From PNON01 sp964387025 (GTDB taxonomy: Bacteria; Chloroflexota; Anaerolineae; Anaerolineales; Anaerolineaceae): 64,000 nucleotides of DNA. This document shows, piece by piece, positions 50,852 through 58,646 of the stretch. A model generated the notes under the pieces. The model did not search any database. It was not told the DNA's origin and saw only the letters and a list, made by a program, of their open reading frames with translations. The stretch lies in assembly GCA_964387025.1 (NCBI GenBank), contig CAYLUZ010000002.1, forward strand, positions 248,001 to 312,000, written 5' to 3'. Each line of letters begins with the position of its first letter. Position 1 is the first letter of the stretch. The translations under genes and the position numbers were made by a program.

Positions 50852-52064
50852 TCCTTTCGCCTCCTATCTCACTCATATTTGCGGGGATGTAGTACCGGTC
50901 TCCGTCCGGATATGCCGGTAGATCTTCTATTCCTCTCGCCTCGTTCGGTGATAATTGACCGCTCAAGATCTTCTTTTCCAGGTATTCCGCCCTGGTTTTC
51001 GCATCCGTTCGTAATAGGACATCCCGATTGAAACGGAAGTAGGTGTATCCTTGCTCATCTTCAGACAACCATTTCAGGGCTGCTGCCTGCTCGCACTGCA
51101 CCAGGTAAGGATCCAATGTCGTCGAAAGATAGTCCAGGTTCTGTTGCTCATTGCTGTTGTAGGCTTGTTTTCCCTGATTGAGCTTATAGAGCGGCACCCC
51201 AAAGAAATTAGCGATCTCAAGATCATTCTCCAGGATCGATTCCAGGAATTGAGCATCCACCGGTTTCATGGTGATCGCTTCGAACTTACTAACCTTGTTG
51301 TCAAGGACTGCTAACCGGTAGGCATTGCTGCTGCCGCCCATTGCCTCTTCATATGCCCCGCGGATCTTGTCCCTGGCTTCTTTATTGACTTCCCCATTCA
51401 CCCACATGATCCCGCCCGGATTCAATCCGTGGGAATAGAATTTTCCTTGGGTTTCATAGGCACCTAACTGCCGTCCCAATGATTCCCTGGCATATCCGAT
51501 CACAGATCTTCCGGTGATCCCATCCACAGAATTGATCACCAGGTGCACCATCTCCACATCGGGGATATTTCTCTTTTCCCCATTTCTGAAAGTGGTCTGG
51601 TACCATAGATTCCCGTCGGTATCGAACATGGGTATGGTATGGGATGACGGCAGGATGAAGATCTCACGCCTGATCCCTGGAGGTTGTACCGGCATCCAGG
51701 CGTAAGCGTTCCCCCAGCAGATCAACCACTGCATCAATGTCTTCTTGAACACGAACGGGGTCATCCAACGGTTGGGGCTGATCTCCAGCAGCCAGGCGAT
51801 ATTTTGCATCCGGCTGGATGGTTTCACCCGCTCGATCATTCCCTCTGATCTGCTGACAAAAGCCTGTAATGGCATCTTGGCTACATCATCCCCGAGCACA
51901 TTAATGCACCGATAAGCGGTGCTGATATTCTTGCTTCGCTCTGGAGTGACATTCTGCCCGGAAGTGGAGCTGACATTCATCAGATCCAAAATCTCGGGTA
52001 AAGCGTATGGACCGTTTGTGACTGCGTTTTTGATCGAACCTCTGAAGAGATTACTGATGATCAT
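50844..52064 (-). CDS. Portal protein (HK97 family)
   Basis: 406 residues from ATG 52064, which has GAGGAG upstream and overlaps the stop of the small membrane-protein gene; an earlier in-frame start at 52181 would run through that gene. Portal landmarks: STAYRCINVLGDDVAKMPLQ, LMQWLICWGNAYAWM, VEMVHLVINSVDGITGRSVI, SHGLNPGGIMWVNG, and NFFGVPLYKLNQGKQAYN. Forms the dodecameric DNA entry ring and docks the terminase. Confidence 0.94.
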   Translation of the reverse strand: MIISNLFRGSIKNAVTNGPYALPEILDLMNVSSTSGQNVTPERSKNISTAYRCINVLGDDVAKMPLQAFVSRSEGMIERVKPSSRMQNIAWLLEISPNRWMTPFVFKKTLMQWLICWGNAYAWMPVQPPGIRREIFILPSSHTIPMFDTDGNLWYQTTFRNGEKRNIPDVEMVHLVINSVDGITGRSVIGYARESLGRQLGAYETQGKFYSHGLNPGGIMWVNGEVNKEARDKIRGAYEEAMGGSSNAYRLAVLDNKVSKFEAITMKPVDAQFLESILENDLEIANFFGVPLYKLNQGKQAYNSNEQQNLDYLSTTLDPYLVQCEQAAALKWLSEDEQGYTYFRFNRDVLLRTDAKTRAEYLEKKILSGQLSPNEARGIEDLPAYPDGDRYYIPANMSEIGGERND

Positions 52065-52219
52065 TTCGCTCTCCTCATGCTGATTCCAATAAGGATCCCA
52101 AGCCCGATCAACAGAACACCCGCTGTATATATGGCCGCGATCACACTGAGTAGGGATGTGGCATAAACGATCAAACCGCACCCGAGCAAGATCAAGACAT
52201 CATCCAGGTATTTCTGCAT
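52061..52219 (-). CDS. Small two-helix membrane protein between TerL and portal
   Basis: 52 residues. ATG 52219-52217 shares one base with the TerL stop (TGATG) and its TGA overlaps the portal start (ATGA), so it is locked into the operon by coupling on both sides. The sequence has two hydrophobic stretches, LILLGCGLIVYATSLLSVIA and AGVLLIGLGILIGIS, divided by a short turn, and a basic end MRRAK. Small membrane proteins at this spot occur in other HK97-like phages; function unknown, perhaps superinfection control or an accessory holin. Confidence 0.8.
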   Translation of the reverse strand: MQKYLDDVLILLGCGLIVYATSLLSVIAAIYTAGVLLIGLGILIGISMRRAK

Positions 52220-53955
52220 CACATACCCCAATCTTCAGATAAAATATCCGCACTTACATCCACGTTCGCTGTTTCTTTCAAAGCAGGTAACCGCACCATC
52301 GCATTGATCAATGCCGATAATAGATCGATCCGCTGGGTGTCCATCGCGCTTTCTTTATTCAGTTTGATGTTCTCGTTCGAATCCTGCTTTTCTTTGGCAT
52401 TGGCCAGGCACCATTTCAACAGTGGAGATCCATCATGAACGATCTTTCCCAAGGCGATCTTCTCCCTGAATAATTTGGTGGGTTCGCTTAATGTCCTAAC
52501 ACCTTGTCGGATCTCAACACATGTATATCCATCCTCTGCCATTTCATTCGCCAGGTGCGTGGCGTTATATGGGTCATAACAGATCTCATTCACTTTCCAG
52601 CGATGATCCAATTCCAGGTCTTGAATATGGGCTCTGATGCGGTTGTAATCCGTGACATCTCCTTCCGTCGCAGTCAGCCAGCCTTCTTTCGCCCAATCCC
52701 GGTAAGGGATCCGGTCGGTTTGTTCGTGTTTCCTGATCGCTTCTTCCGGGATAAACCCGTGAGCACAAACCGCAATCCGATCATCGCCCAGGATAAACAA
52801 GTGTGCATCAGCCGTCAGGTCGATCTTTTTTGAAAGGTCGAGACCAACCGAGCAGCTCAGTCCAGTAGTCAGTTTTACGAATTCCTCGCGACTGACTCCC
52901 AGCTTGTCCCACTCTCCCAGGTAATCTCCGATATAACTGTTTTCACTGTCATATACCCAGATATTCATGATCTTGATCCTGAATGTCCTGACCTTCGCAG
53001 GATCGCGGCTATCGAACGCTGCATCATGCTGGTGTTGGATCCTCGCAATTCCTTCTGGTGTTGCTGCCCGCAATGGATTGGATTTGATCCAATTCCCCGG
53101 ATCATGCTCATCATCGCCTGGATCCATCTCACGGATCATGACAAAATACCTCTCGTCAATGATCAACCGCTGAAGGATCTGTTTACAGATCTGGTATTCC
53201 TTGAAACACGGGCTTTTCTCAGCATCCACTCCCGCAGTAGTAATGATCATCATCAAGCCTTGTGCTCTTTGTCCCCACGCGGACCATAACAGGTCATGGA
53301 TCTCGCTGGTCGGGTGGGCATGGTATTCATCGATGATCACTCCAGATGGATTCAATCCGTCTTTGTTCTTGGTTTCTTTCGAAAGCGGCCTTAACTGCCC
53401 GCCTCTCGATATGTGGTCGATCTCATAATCCCGTATCTTCAAACGTTTACGGATATCCGGAGATTTCAAAGCCATCGCTTTGGCTGACCGGTAGACGATT
53501 CTGGCCTGCTCCCTGTCGACAGCCGCGCAGTATACAGATGGGCTTTCCTCGTTATCCGCACACATGAGGAATAACGCCACTCCTGCCATTAAAGTGGACT
53601 TGGCATTCTTTCTAGCTTCCTGGATATATGCCTTCTCAAATCGCCTCATTCCAGTATCCCGATGCACCCAACCAAAGATGCTGCCCAGGTCAAACTTCTG
53701 AAAAGGAAGGAGTTTGATCGGGGTGCCAGCCAGTGGACCTTCCACATGTTTGCAGTAGGAAAACCAGGTGTAGATCCGATCCGCCCTGGCTTCATCGAAC
53801 ACCCATGGGAAATCTCCCGATCCTTGGCGGGTGAGATCATCCAGGTGTCTTTGACAGGCCAGGTATTCTGTCTGCCCGACCACCCTTTGACCTCCGACAG
53901 CTTCTAATGCATATCCGGTAACTGGATGGACCATGATCTCCTCAATCAAACTCAT
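52219..53955 (-). CDS. terL: Terminase large subunit
   Basis: 578 residues from ATG 53955, overlapping the TerS stop by 14 bp; ATG 53934, preceded closely by GAGGAG, is an alternative, and the longer reading to 54042 is unlikely. N-terminal ATPase: Walker A-like EARKNAKST near residue 114, Walker B GVIIDEYHAH near 205, then TTAGVD coupling motif. C-terminal nuclease domain with acidic clusters GLDLSKKIDLTAD and EICYDPYNATHLANEM. Terminase_1/HK97 group. Cuts and pumps phage DNA into the head together with TerS and HNH. Confidence 0.94.
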   Translation of the reverse strand: MSLIEEIMVHPVTGYALEAVGGQRVVGQTEYLACQRHLDDLTRQGSGDFPWVFDEARADRIYTWFSYCKHVEGPLAGTPIKLLPFQKFDLGSIFGWVHRDTGMRRFEKAYIQEARKNAKSTLMAGVALFLMCADNEESPSVYCAAVDREQARIVYRSAKAMALKSPDIRKRLKIRDYEIDHISRGGQLRPLSKETKNKDGLNPSGVIIDEYHAHPTSEIHDLLWSAWGQRAQGLMMIITTAGVDAEKSPCFKEYQICKQILQRLIIDERYFVMIREMDPGDDEHDPGNWIKSNPLRAATPEGIARIQHQHDAAFDSRDPAKVRTFRIKIMNIWVYDSENSYIGDYLGEWDKLGVSREEFVKLTTGLSCSVGLDLSKKIDLTADAHLFILGDDRIAVCAHGFIPEEAIRKHEQTDRIPYRDWAKEGWLTATEGDVTDYNRIRAHIQDLELDHRWKVNEICYDPYNATHLANEMAEDGYTCVEIRQGVRTLSEPTKLFREKIALGKIVHDGSPLLKWCLANAKEKQDSNENIKLNKESAMDTQRIDLLSALINAMVRLPALKETANVDVSADILSEDWGM

Positions 53956-54415
53956 GTCCGAATTTATCGTCGGCCATTTCATCGGCTCGTTTCTTAACCA
54001 GCCTGGCACGACCAGAAGGAGTAAAACCCAGTTTCTCAGCATAGCTGCTCACGATCCTTGCCCAGCTCTGAATGCTTTTGATCTTCTCTGACCGATCCAT
54101 CGCTCCTTCTACCCAGGGGATTGAAAGCTGTCTGCTCTCCGCCCGATACTGAGCTACCGCATCGCAATAAATGGCTAACATTTCCGAGTCCAGGTTGTCC
54201 AGCAGTTCCAAACCCGCTGCATGCTTCTTGGTCCTGTTCCAGATCCTGAGCGCTTCCGCAGACAACCATTCGGGTGCCCGCAGTGAGACCCGGTCTTTCC
54301 TCTTGACCATATCTGCAGCAGCTTTCCGCGATTCCACCTCGGCCTGGGTCCAGTGTTTCCCGCCGTCCTTTCCACCGGTTGTCATAAGATCTGCAGCTAT
54401 GTGTTTGGTAGGCAT
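53942..54415 (-). CDS. terS: Terminase small subunit (P27-like)
   Basis: 157 residues. Contains the P27-family pattern LRAPEWLSAEALRIWNRTKK, LDNLDSEMLAIYCDAVAQYR and a C-terminal GFTPSGRARLVKK as in phage P27-type small terminases. Recognises the packaging site and regulates TerL. The stop of the HNH gene lies 4 bp upstream. Confidence 0.9.
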   Translation of the reverse strand: MPTKHIAADLMTTGGKDGGKHWTQAEVESRKAAADMVKRKDRVSLRAPEWLSAEALRIWNRTKKHAAGLELLDNLDSEMLAIYCDAVAQYRAESRQLSIPWVEGAMDRSEKIKSIQSWARIVSSYAEKLGFTPSGRARLVKKRADEMADDKFGHEFD

Positions 54416-54418
54416 CCA

Positions 54419-54847
54419 TTACTTTTCCATTTTCGATCGGGGAGTATTTCTTACATTTGAGACACCTACGTTCGACAACCCTCTAGCGGAAACATTTCCA
54501 CCCCCCCTGGGTTGATTCATTTCCTCCGCGGTCCGAATACCATGATGCCGCTTGCACAAAGCACGCAGCGGACTGTTGCGGAACACCTCCGCGTCACCTC
54601 TGTGCCTTTGCTCGTGATGAGCTTCTGTTGCTGCAGTGTATTCCTCATCGGTCAGGCAGTCCTCACACCACGGGTGCATCTGCAGGTAGTTGTGGCTGCG
54701 CTTTTGCCATGCCCGCCCATACAGTCTTTGGCGTACAGGATCACGAAGCTCAACAACAGCAATAGCATGCAGCGCGCACCGGCTGCCCTTGCTTACTAAC
54801 TCAGGGCAGCCTGGGTATGAACATGGATGCGCGGACCGATACGGCAT
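54419..54847 (-). CDS. HNH endonuclease of the packaging module
   Basis: 142 residues. Zinc-knuckle cysteines (CSYPGCPELVSKGSRC, then WCEDC) and an HNH core: TEAHHEQRHRGDAEVF with the catalytic His pair, NSPLRALCKRHHGIRT at the end. In HK97-type phages an HNH protein next to the terminase is required for end cleavage during packaging, which points to a cohesive-end phage. The Gly/Arg/Asn-rich tail (PRGGGNVSARGL) is probably disordered. Confidence 0.92.
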   Translation of the reverse strand: MPYRSAHPCSYPGCPELVSKGSRCALHAIAVVELRDPVRQRLYGRAWQKRSHNYLQMHPWCEDCLTDEEYTAATEAHHEQRHRGDAEVFRNSPLRALCKRHHGIRTAEEMNQPRGGGNVSARGLSNVGVSNVRNTPRSKMEK

Positions 54848-54849
54848 CC

Positions 54850-55080
54850 TTACCTGCCAAAGATCAAGCTCATGACATACGTGATCAAAGCCAGTGTGAT
54901 TGCTCCTGCAATGAATGTCATGATCTTGTTGTAAACAACTTGCTTGGTTACCAGTGTCTTGATCTCATCAAACTGTTTGACCAGGCCAACTTCTGGGCAA
55001 TCTTCTGGTCCAAACAATATCTGGTGGTGCTCAGCCACTCTCCCTTGAAGTACATTGACACGATCGGGAAGATCTTCCAT
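54850..55080 (-). CDS. XhlA-like holin-associated membrane protein
   Basis: 76 residues from ATG 55080, preceded by AAGGAG with 7-nt spacing; a longer in-frame reading to 55131 would overlap the holin gene and has no ribosome site. N-terminal charged helix (LPDRVNVLQGRVAEHHQILF), then VKQFDEIKTLVTKQVVYNK and a single C-terminal membrane helix (IMTFIAGAITLALITYVMSL). This is the layout of XhlA/haemolysin-type accessory holins. Two bases separate its stop from the HNH gene. Confidence 0.72.
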   Translation of the reverse strand: MEDLPDRVNVLQGRVAEHHQILFGPEDCPEVGLVKQFDEIKTLVTKQVVYNKIMTFIAGAITLALITYVMSLIFGR

Positions 55081-55084
55081 TGGA

Positions 55085-55570
55085 TTACTCCTTCGCGGCC
55101 AGGCTGAAGCTCTTGCCAATGAATGGCACACCAGCCAGGCTTTGATGAGTTTGCCTACTGGTGATGATCATCAGCACATATCCGCTTATAACCATAAGCA
55201 CGCTCGCAATTATTCCAGCCTGGGCATCGATTATCTCTATGGTCAACATTGGCTTGAATATCTTGAAAGCGATCAGCGCGCCCATCCCTAGTAGATTCAA
55301 CCCAGCGGACCATTTCGGTGCAACCCCATCCTGTAGCCAACCGGCTGATTTTCCAATATCGATTAGCATGGCGATCAGGGCAGCCACACCTACCAGAGAC
55401 GTCCACTGCACCAGGACCAGGTTCACGATCCAAGACCATAGGTCCAGTGGGATCTCTGGCGCCTGACCTCCTGATGCAGCGACCGGTACTGCATCTACCA
55501 ACAAGATTACTGATATTAATAAGATCGCTGATAGAAACCGCTTCATGAATTTCCCGAATAAACCTTTCAT
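55085..55570 (-). CDS. Putative phage holin with signal-like N-terminus
   Basis: 161 residues from ATG 55570 with AGGAGG upstream. Begins MKGLFGKFMKRFLSAILLIS, a signal-anchor-like segment ending near VPVAASGG, then three hydrophobic segments: ~47-68 (IVNLVLVQWTSLVGVAALIA), ~90-105 (GLNLLGMGALIAFKIF) and ~118-137 (AGIIASVLMVISGYVLMII). First gene of the late operon. Lysis genes at the head of the late operon while the endolysin is at the tail is unusual. Holin role is inferred from size and membrane pattern. Confidence 0.7.
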   Translation of the reverse strand: MKGLFGKFMKRFLSAILLISVILLVDAVPVAASGGQAPEIPLDLWSWIVNLVLVQWTSLVGVAALIAMLIDIGKSAGWLQDGVAPKWSAGLNLLGMGALIAFKIFKPMLTIEIIDAQAGIIASVLMVISGYVLMIITSRQTHQSLAGVPFIGKSFSLAAKE

Positions 55571-55584
55571 TCTTCCTCCTTTGA

Positions 55585-55602
55585 TTTGACGCTTCAGTCA
55601 AA
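55585..55602. promoter_or_regulatory. Inverted repeat ahead of the late operon
   Basis: TTTGAC-GCTTCA-GTCAAA is a perfect 6-bp inverted repeat with 6-bp spacing just upstream of the holin ribosome site. It could be an operator for late genes or an mRNA stem that covers the leader. Confidence 0.45.
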
Positions 55603-55610
55603 AATTAAAC

Positions 55611-55652
55611 AAAAAAACCGGCACGACGCCCAAATTGGGTTACGTGCCGGTT
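55611..55652 (-). terminator. Rho-independent terminator (leftward)
   Basis: On the minus strand, AACCGGCACG (55652-55643) pairs perfectly with CGTGCCGGTT (55625-55616), with an inner CCCAA/TTGGG stem, followed directly by a run of T (55617-55611). It closes the toxin-antitoxin/291-residue cassette and lies before the late operon. Confidence 0.85.
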
Positions 55653-55714
55653 ACAACTCCGACTCATGTATATTCAGTTGCTAGTTATATTTTACACCAC
55701 TTGTCAAGGTGTGA

Positions 55715-56590
55715 TTATTCAATACAACCGCTTGCATTCAATGCCTGGACAAGTATCCTAATATGACTAAATGTAAATTTTATATCATCTTTTACTTCTA
55801 CTAACTCCAAAGTGTCGTCATCATGAGCTTTATTCATTTTTGAATAAGCTAATTTAAATGATCGTATTGAGCCAGATAACAACGATTGTATTTCTGGCTT
55901 AATCCTTTCCCTTGCTATATAGTTTAGCCTACTTACAAGTGTTGGTTTATTGCTCTTGTCGTATTCGCAATCAACTTGTTTTATTACTTCTTCATCTGGA
56001 GAATACTTATGGATTAATCCTCTATAGCACTCTCTTAGTAAAAACATAGTATTACGTAAGGATTCTATGTCAGAATTTGCAATAAAGGAATCTAAGGCTG
56101 ATTTATATTTGTTAGCAAATTCAGGATAGATACGTTTTAATAAATCAATTATTTCTGCTTGATCAGAATCTTCTCCGTTAGGATATGCATATGATGGAAT
56201 ATTGTCGCTTTTATAATCCAGCGTGTCCTTTAGTACCACAGTAACGGTTGGTGATATAGTTCCTAAAGTGGACCCAGAGGCCTGTAAATCTAGAACATCA
56301 GAACTATCATTCGCCATTTTAGTCGCCAAATATTGTCCATAGCCATACACTTGTTGTAAACCACTTATTACTACAGGGTAAGCCTCTGGTTGATGTTCTG
56401 ATTCTTTTAGGGCTAAGACAACATACGGTTTCATATCGTGAATAAATGTTTTTGCCCGACCTAACTCTTTTTGCATTCCAGATATTAATTCTTGTTTTTC
56501 GCTTATCGTATTTTCAGTAACTTCAAATATCCTATTTACATCGTCTTCAGATATCTCTTGGGCCAAGAGTTTTTCAAACTCGTTATCCAT
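55715..56590 (-). CDS. Unknown accessory protein downstream of a toxin-antitoxin pair
   Basis: 291 residues from ATG 56590 with AGGAGAG upstream. Not recognised. Acidic, largely helical, with a coiled-coil-like N-terminus (EKQELISGMQKELGRAKTFI), a central region with short strands (TISPTVTVVLKDTLDYKS) and a helical C-terminal half (SLRNTMFLLRECYRGLIHKY, HIRILVQALNASGCIE). No signal peptide or membrane helix. It is AT-rich like the two genes before it and unlike the phage structural genes, lies 88 bp after the antitoxin, and ends before the terminator. A defence or regulatory partner of the toxin-antitoxin pair is possible. Confidence 0.75.
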   Translation of the reverse strand: MDNEFEKLLAQEISEDDVNRIFEVTENTISEKQELISGMQKELGRAKTFIHDMKPYVVLALKESEHQPEAYPVVISGLQQVYGYGQYLATKMANDSSDVLDLQASGSTLGTISPTVTVVLKDTLDYKSDNIPSYAYPNGEDSDQAEIIDLLKRIYPEFANKYKSALDSFIANSDIESLRNTMFLLRECYRGLIHKYSPDEEVIKQVDCEYDKSNKPTLVSRLNYIARERIKPEIQSLLSGSIRSFKLAYSKMNKAHDDDTLELVEVKDDIKFTFSHIRILVQALNASGCIE

Positions 56591-56678
56591 GATTACTCTC
56601 CTAAAAATTATTATTAATCTCAGTCATGAAATCCTAAAAAATGAAGCCAGTAATAATGATATTAATTATTTTAGGTTA

Positions 56679-57677
56679 TTAAATTGATAAATCTTTTGCA
56701 TATTCGTACGATATTAAATCTCCATTTTTTGTGCTCAAATAACCCTTTTCATTTATTGAATAATCATGAATTTTTGTTGAAGACCATTTTGAAAATATTT
56801 CTTCAATGTTCAATAATACTGATAATTCAGATGCTGTAAAATCTGATATTTTTGGTTCTTCGCTTATAAACACTTCCTCTGATTCCTGACCGCATAATCT
56901 CTCTTCTAGAGATATCTCTTTATTCCATTCAGATAGAACTGCTAACCAGGTAGCATATTTATGAGGTATCGGTCCGAATGGAGCATTTGCATATCGTGAA
57001 CCTGTAATTGATACTCCAAAATCTTTGAAATGTTTGAAATCTGCATAAAATAGTAGCTTATTTAATTTTGTTTTAAAAACTCCATTTTCTTTTGAACAAA
57101 AAAATTGTATAACCCGCATATATTTATAGATACTAAATTTCATATATCCACTATATAGATTTGAACTATACGATTCAAATTTTTCAATAAATTCCCGAAA
57201 AAGATGCCCGTCATCCATCCTTTTATCCTGGATTCTTTTTAATAACCTCTGGTGTACCTCTTCAGGAAGGATTTTTGGGGATGAATTAATTAATTGGATT
57301 AGGTTATTATTATCCATGATTAATCTTATCGATCGATCATGTCCTTCCGATTGCAATGCTCCATTTTCATATCTATTAACTGAAGCAATACCAATTCTGA
57401 GAATTTCACTTAGTTCTCTTTGAGTGAGTCCCAATTCATTTCGGAACTCTTTTATCTCCTCCGGTTGGAGCATACCTTTTCTTCGTCGAAATTCCCTAAA
57501 TGCTAAATTAACTGGATCGTAATCTGGGTGTGGAATTTCATAATCTTCTCCACACTCTTTGCATAAATAATAATTTAGGTCTATTTTAATTAATTCTCCC
57601 CGAACATTTATCTCTGATACCTTATTTATTGTTTCCTGTTCGGTATCTTTTTCACAGTTCGGACAAAAATTTTTCAT
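56679..57677 (-). CDS. Antitoxin: MqsA-like zinc finger and HTH fused to Panacea (SocA-like) domain
   Basis: 332 residues. N-terminal zinc finger CPNC..CKEC (C5, C8, C39, C42) with a MqsA/YgiT-like body, then an XRE-type helix-turn-helix ~78-118 (LGLTQRELSEILRIGIASVN, RYENGALQ). Residues ~180-330 form a Panacea/DUF4065 domain (KLNKLLFYADFKHFKDFG, GSRYANAPFGPIPHKYATWL), a general antitoxin module paired with many toxins. The protein should both neutralise the toxin of the gene 24 bp upstream and bind the palindromes at 58118-58175 to repress the operon. Confidence 0.88.
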   Translation of the reverse strand: MKNFCPNCEKDTEQETINKVSEINVRGELIKIDLNYYLCKECGEDYEIPHPDYDPVNLAFREFRRRKGMLQPEEIKEFRNELGLTQRELSEILRIGIASVNRYENGALQSEGHDRSIRLIMDNNNLIQLINSSPKILPEEVHQRLLKRIQDKRMDDGHLFREFIEKFESYSSNLYSGYMKFSIYKYMRVIQFFCSKENGVFKTKLNKLLFYADFKHFKDFGVSITGSRYANAPFGPIPHKYATWLAVLSEWNKEISLEERLCGQESEEVFISEEPKISDFTASELSVLLNIEEIFSKWSSTKIHDYSINEKGYLSTKNGDLISYEYAKDLSI

Positions 57678-57701
57678 AGCATCCCTCTTCTTAATATATT
57701 T

Positions 57702-58073
57702 TTATTTTACTTTTATTAATAATGGATATTTTTGTGGCTTTTCAGCAGGGTGAAAAGAATAACATACTCCTTTATCACTACCATCTTTATAATTGATTAT
57801 TTTTAATTTAATATATACTTCAACATTATCTACATTCTTACCAAACTCCCAATAATGTCCATCTTTTAGTTTATCTATGCAAGGTCCATCACAATAATCT
57901 TCCAAGGATAATGACAGAATGTAATCATCTCTTTGCCTAATAGTTATTCCAAGAGTTGAAAGAGCTTCTATATTTTTTAAATGACCTGTTACATAATAAG
58001 AACCTTGATATATTAATTCCTTAAAATCCTTCAAAAATTCAAGTATATAATTCCGTAATGTGACATTGTCCAA
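57702..58073 (-). CDS. MqsR-like toxin (predicted RNA interferase)
   Basis: 123 residues from TTG 58073, preceded by AGGAGGG. The pattern fits MqsR-family toxins: an N-terminal helix, LKNIEALSTLGITIRQRDDY, LSLEDYCDGPCIDKLKDGHY, a WEFGKN turn, YIKLKII and a terminal CYSFHPAEKP strand. MqsR toxins cut mRNA at GC-type sites; whether this one does so is not shown. It is encoded first, antitoxin second, as in mqsRA, and that the antitoxin begins with an MqsA finger supports the pairing. Promoter and operators lie just upstream. Confidence 0.72.
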   Translation of the reverse strand: MDNVTLRNYILEFLKDFKELIYQGSYYVTGHLKNIEALSTLGITIRQRDDYILSLSLEDYCDGPCIDKLKDGHYWEFGKNVDNVEVYIKLKIINYKDGSDKGVCYSFHPAEKPQKYPLLIKVK

Positions 58074-58117
58074 TCTCCTTGACCCTCCTTTCTAATAAAA
58101 TGGAAATCGAATTAATC

Positions 58118-58149
58118 ACATATAATATATCATTTGATATATTATATGT
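58118..58149. promoter_or_regulatory. Toxin-antitoxin operator 1, 32-bp perfect palindrome
   Basis: 15-bp arms (left arm ACATATAATATATCA) around a central TT, with no mismatch. It covers the spacer and -10 box of the toxin promoter. Confidence 0.85.
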
Positions 58150-58152
58150 CAA
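58124..58152 (-). promoter_or_regulatory. Promoter of the toxin-antitoxin operon
   Basis: TTGACA (58152-58147) and TATATT (58129-58124) with 17-nt spacing on the minus strand, ~50 nt before the toxin start. Both boxes lie in or at the edge of operator 1. Confidence 0.8.
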
Positions 58153-58175
58153 TAGTATATCAAATGATATACTAT
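58152..58175. promoter_or_regulatory. Toxin-antitoxin operator 2, 24-bp perfect palindrome
   Basis: 11-bp arms (ATAGTATATCA and its complement) around AA. Shares the core ATATCA-NN-TGATAT with operator 1; the centres are 30 bp apart, about three helical turns, so two dimers would bind on the same face. Confidence 0.82.
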
Positions 58176-58213
58176 ACAATTATTTTGTTAATTACACGGA
58201 CTACTTATATTTC

Positions 58214-58426
58214 CTAGTTCTCTGCCCTTTTAATCATCTTCTGCAGCATCCGATCACTCACCGACCAGTGGAACTCCTCCCCGCATTCGATGCAGAACCC
58301 GTGGGCATAACGCAAGATCACCCCCCTGATCCGGACCAACTCAATATTCTCGATGTAGACAAGGTCCCCTATAAATCCCTTGCAATTCGTACAGGTCAGT
58401 TTACTACCGGTGATCAGCTCATCCAT
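58214..58426 (-). CDS. Small zinc-ribbon phage protein
   Basis: 70 residues. Two CxxC pairs (CTNC near residue 12, CIEC near 45) around a beta-rich segment give a zinc ribbon; the C-terminus SVSDRMLQKMIKRAEN is a helix. It is the last gene of the early operon and overlaps the gene before it by 8 bp. Function unknown; DNA- or protein-binding is plausible. Confidence 0.75.
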   Translation of the reverse strand: MDELITGSKLTCTNCKGFIGDLVYIENIELVRIRGVILRYAHGFCIECGEEFHWSVSDRMLQKMIKRAEN

Positions 58427-58646
58427 TGTTTTCTGCCTTTGATTTTTCGCTGTGTTCTTCTGCTTCTAATTTCACCAGCATCCGCACGAGGGTCCGGAAT
58501 GCTTCCCGGGTTCTCAGATCCTGGGAAGGATCGCTCTCCACCTTATACCCGGTGATGAGAAAGGTGTACTTTCGTGGTTTATTCTTTCTCTGCTTTACTC
58601 CCTCCGCCTCTGGGGGGAGTGTTGGTGTGAGGGAGGATATGCTCAT
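58419..58646 (-). CDS. Small phage protein carrying a palindromic repeat in its 5' end
   Basis: 75 residues from ATG 58646, which overlaps the upstream stop (ATGA); an upstream in-frame start at 58721 is rejected. Residues ~4-16 (SSLTPTLPPEAEGV) are encoded by palindromic element copy C, so part of the protein is repeat-derived. The remainder (KYTFLITGYKVESDP, then LRTREAFRTLVRMLVKLEAE) forms a strand and a basic-acidic helix. Function unknown. Confidence 0.72.
   Translation of the reverse strand: MSISSLTPTLPPEAEGVKQRKNKPRKYTFLITGYKVESDPSQDLRTREAFRTLVRMLVKLEAEEHSEKSKAENNG
58597..58633 (+). repeat. Palindromic element, copy C (inside a gene)
   Basis: ACTCCC and GGGAGT pair around TCCGCCTCTGGG, followed by the tail GTTGGTGTGAGGG. 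Inserted within codons 5-17 of the small gene at 58419-58646 without breaking its frame. Confidence 0.68.

Noticed and set aside
55155..55601. 148-residue minus-strand frame overlapping the holin gene
   Set aside because: A frame-shadow of the holin gene, with Arg/Cys-rich, non-protein-like sequence.
56679..57677. Main phage repressor
   Set aside because: It has an HTH, but the MqsA finger, Panacea domain and pairing with a toxin gene fit an antitoxin better. The divergent gene at 62379 is the better repressor candidate.
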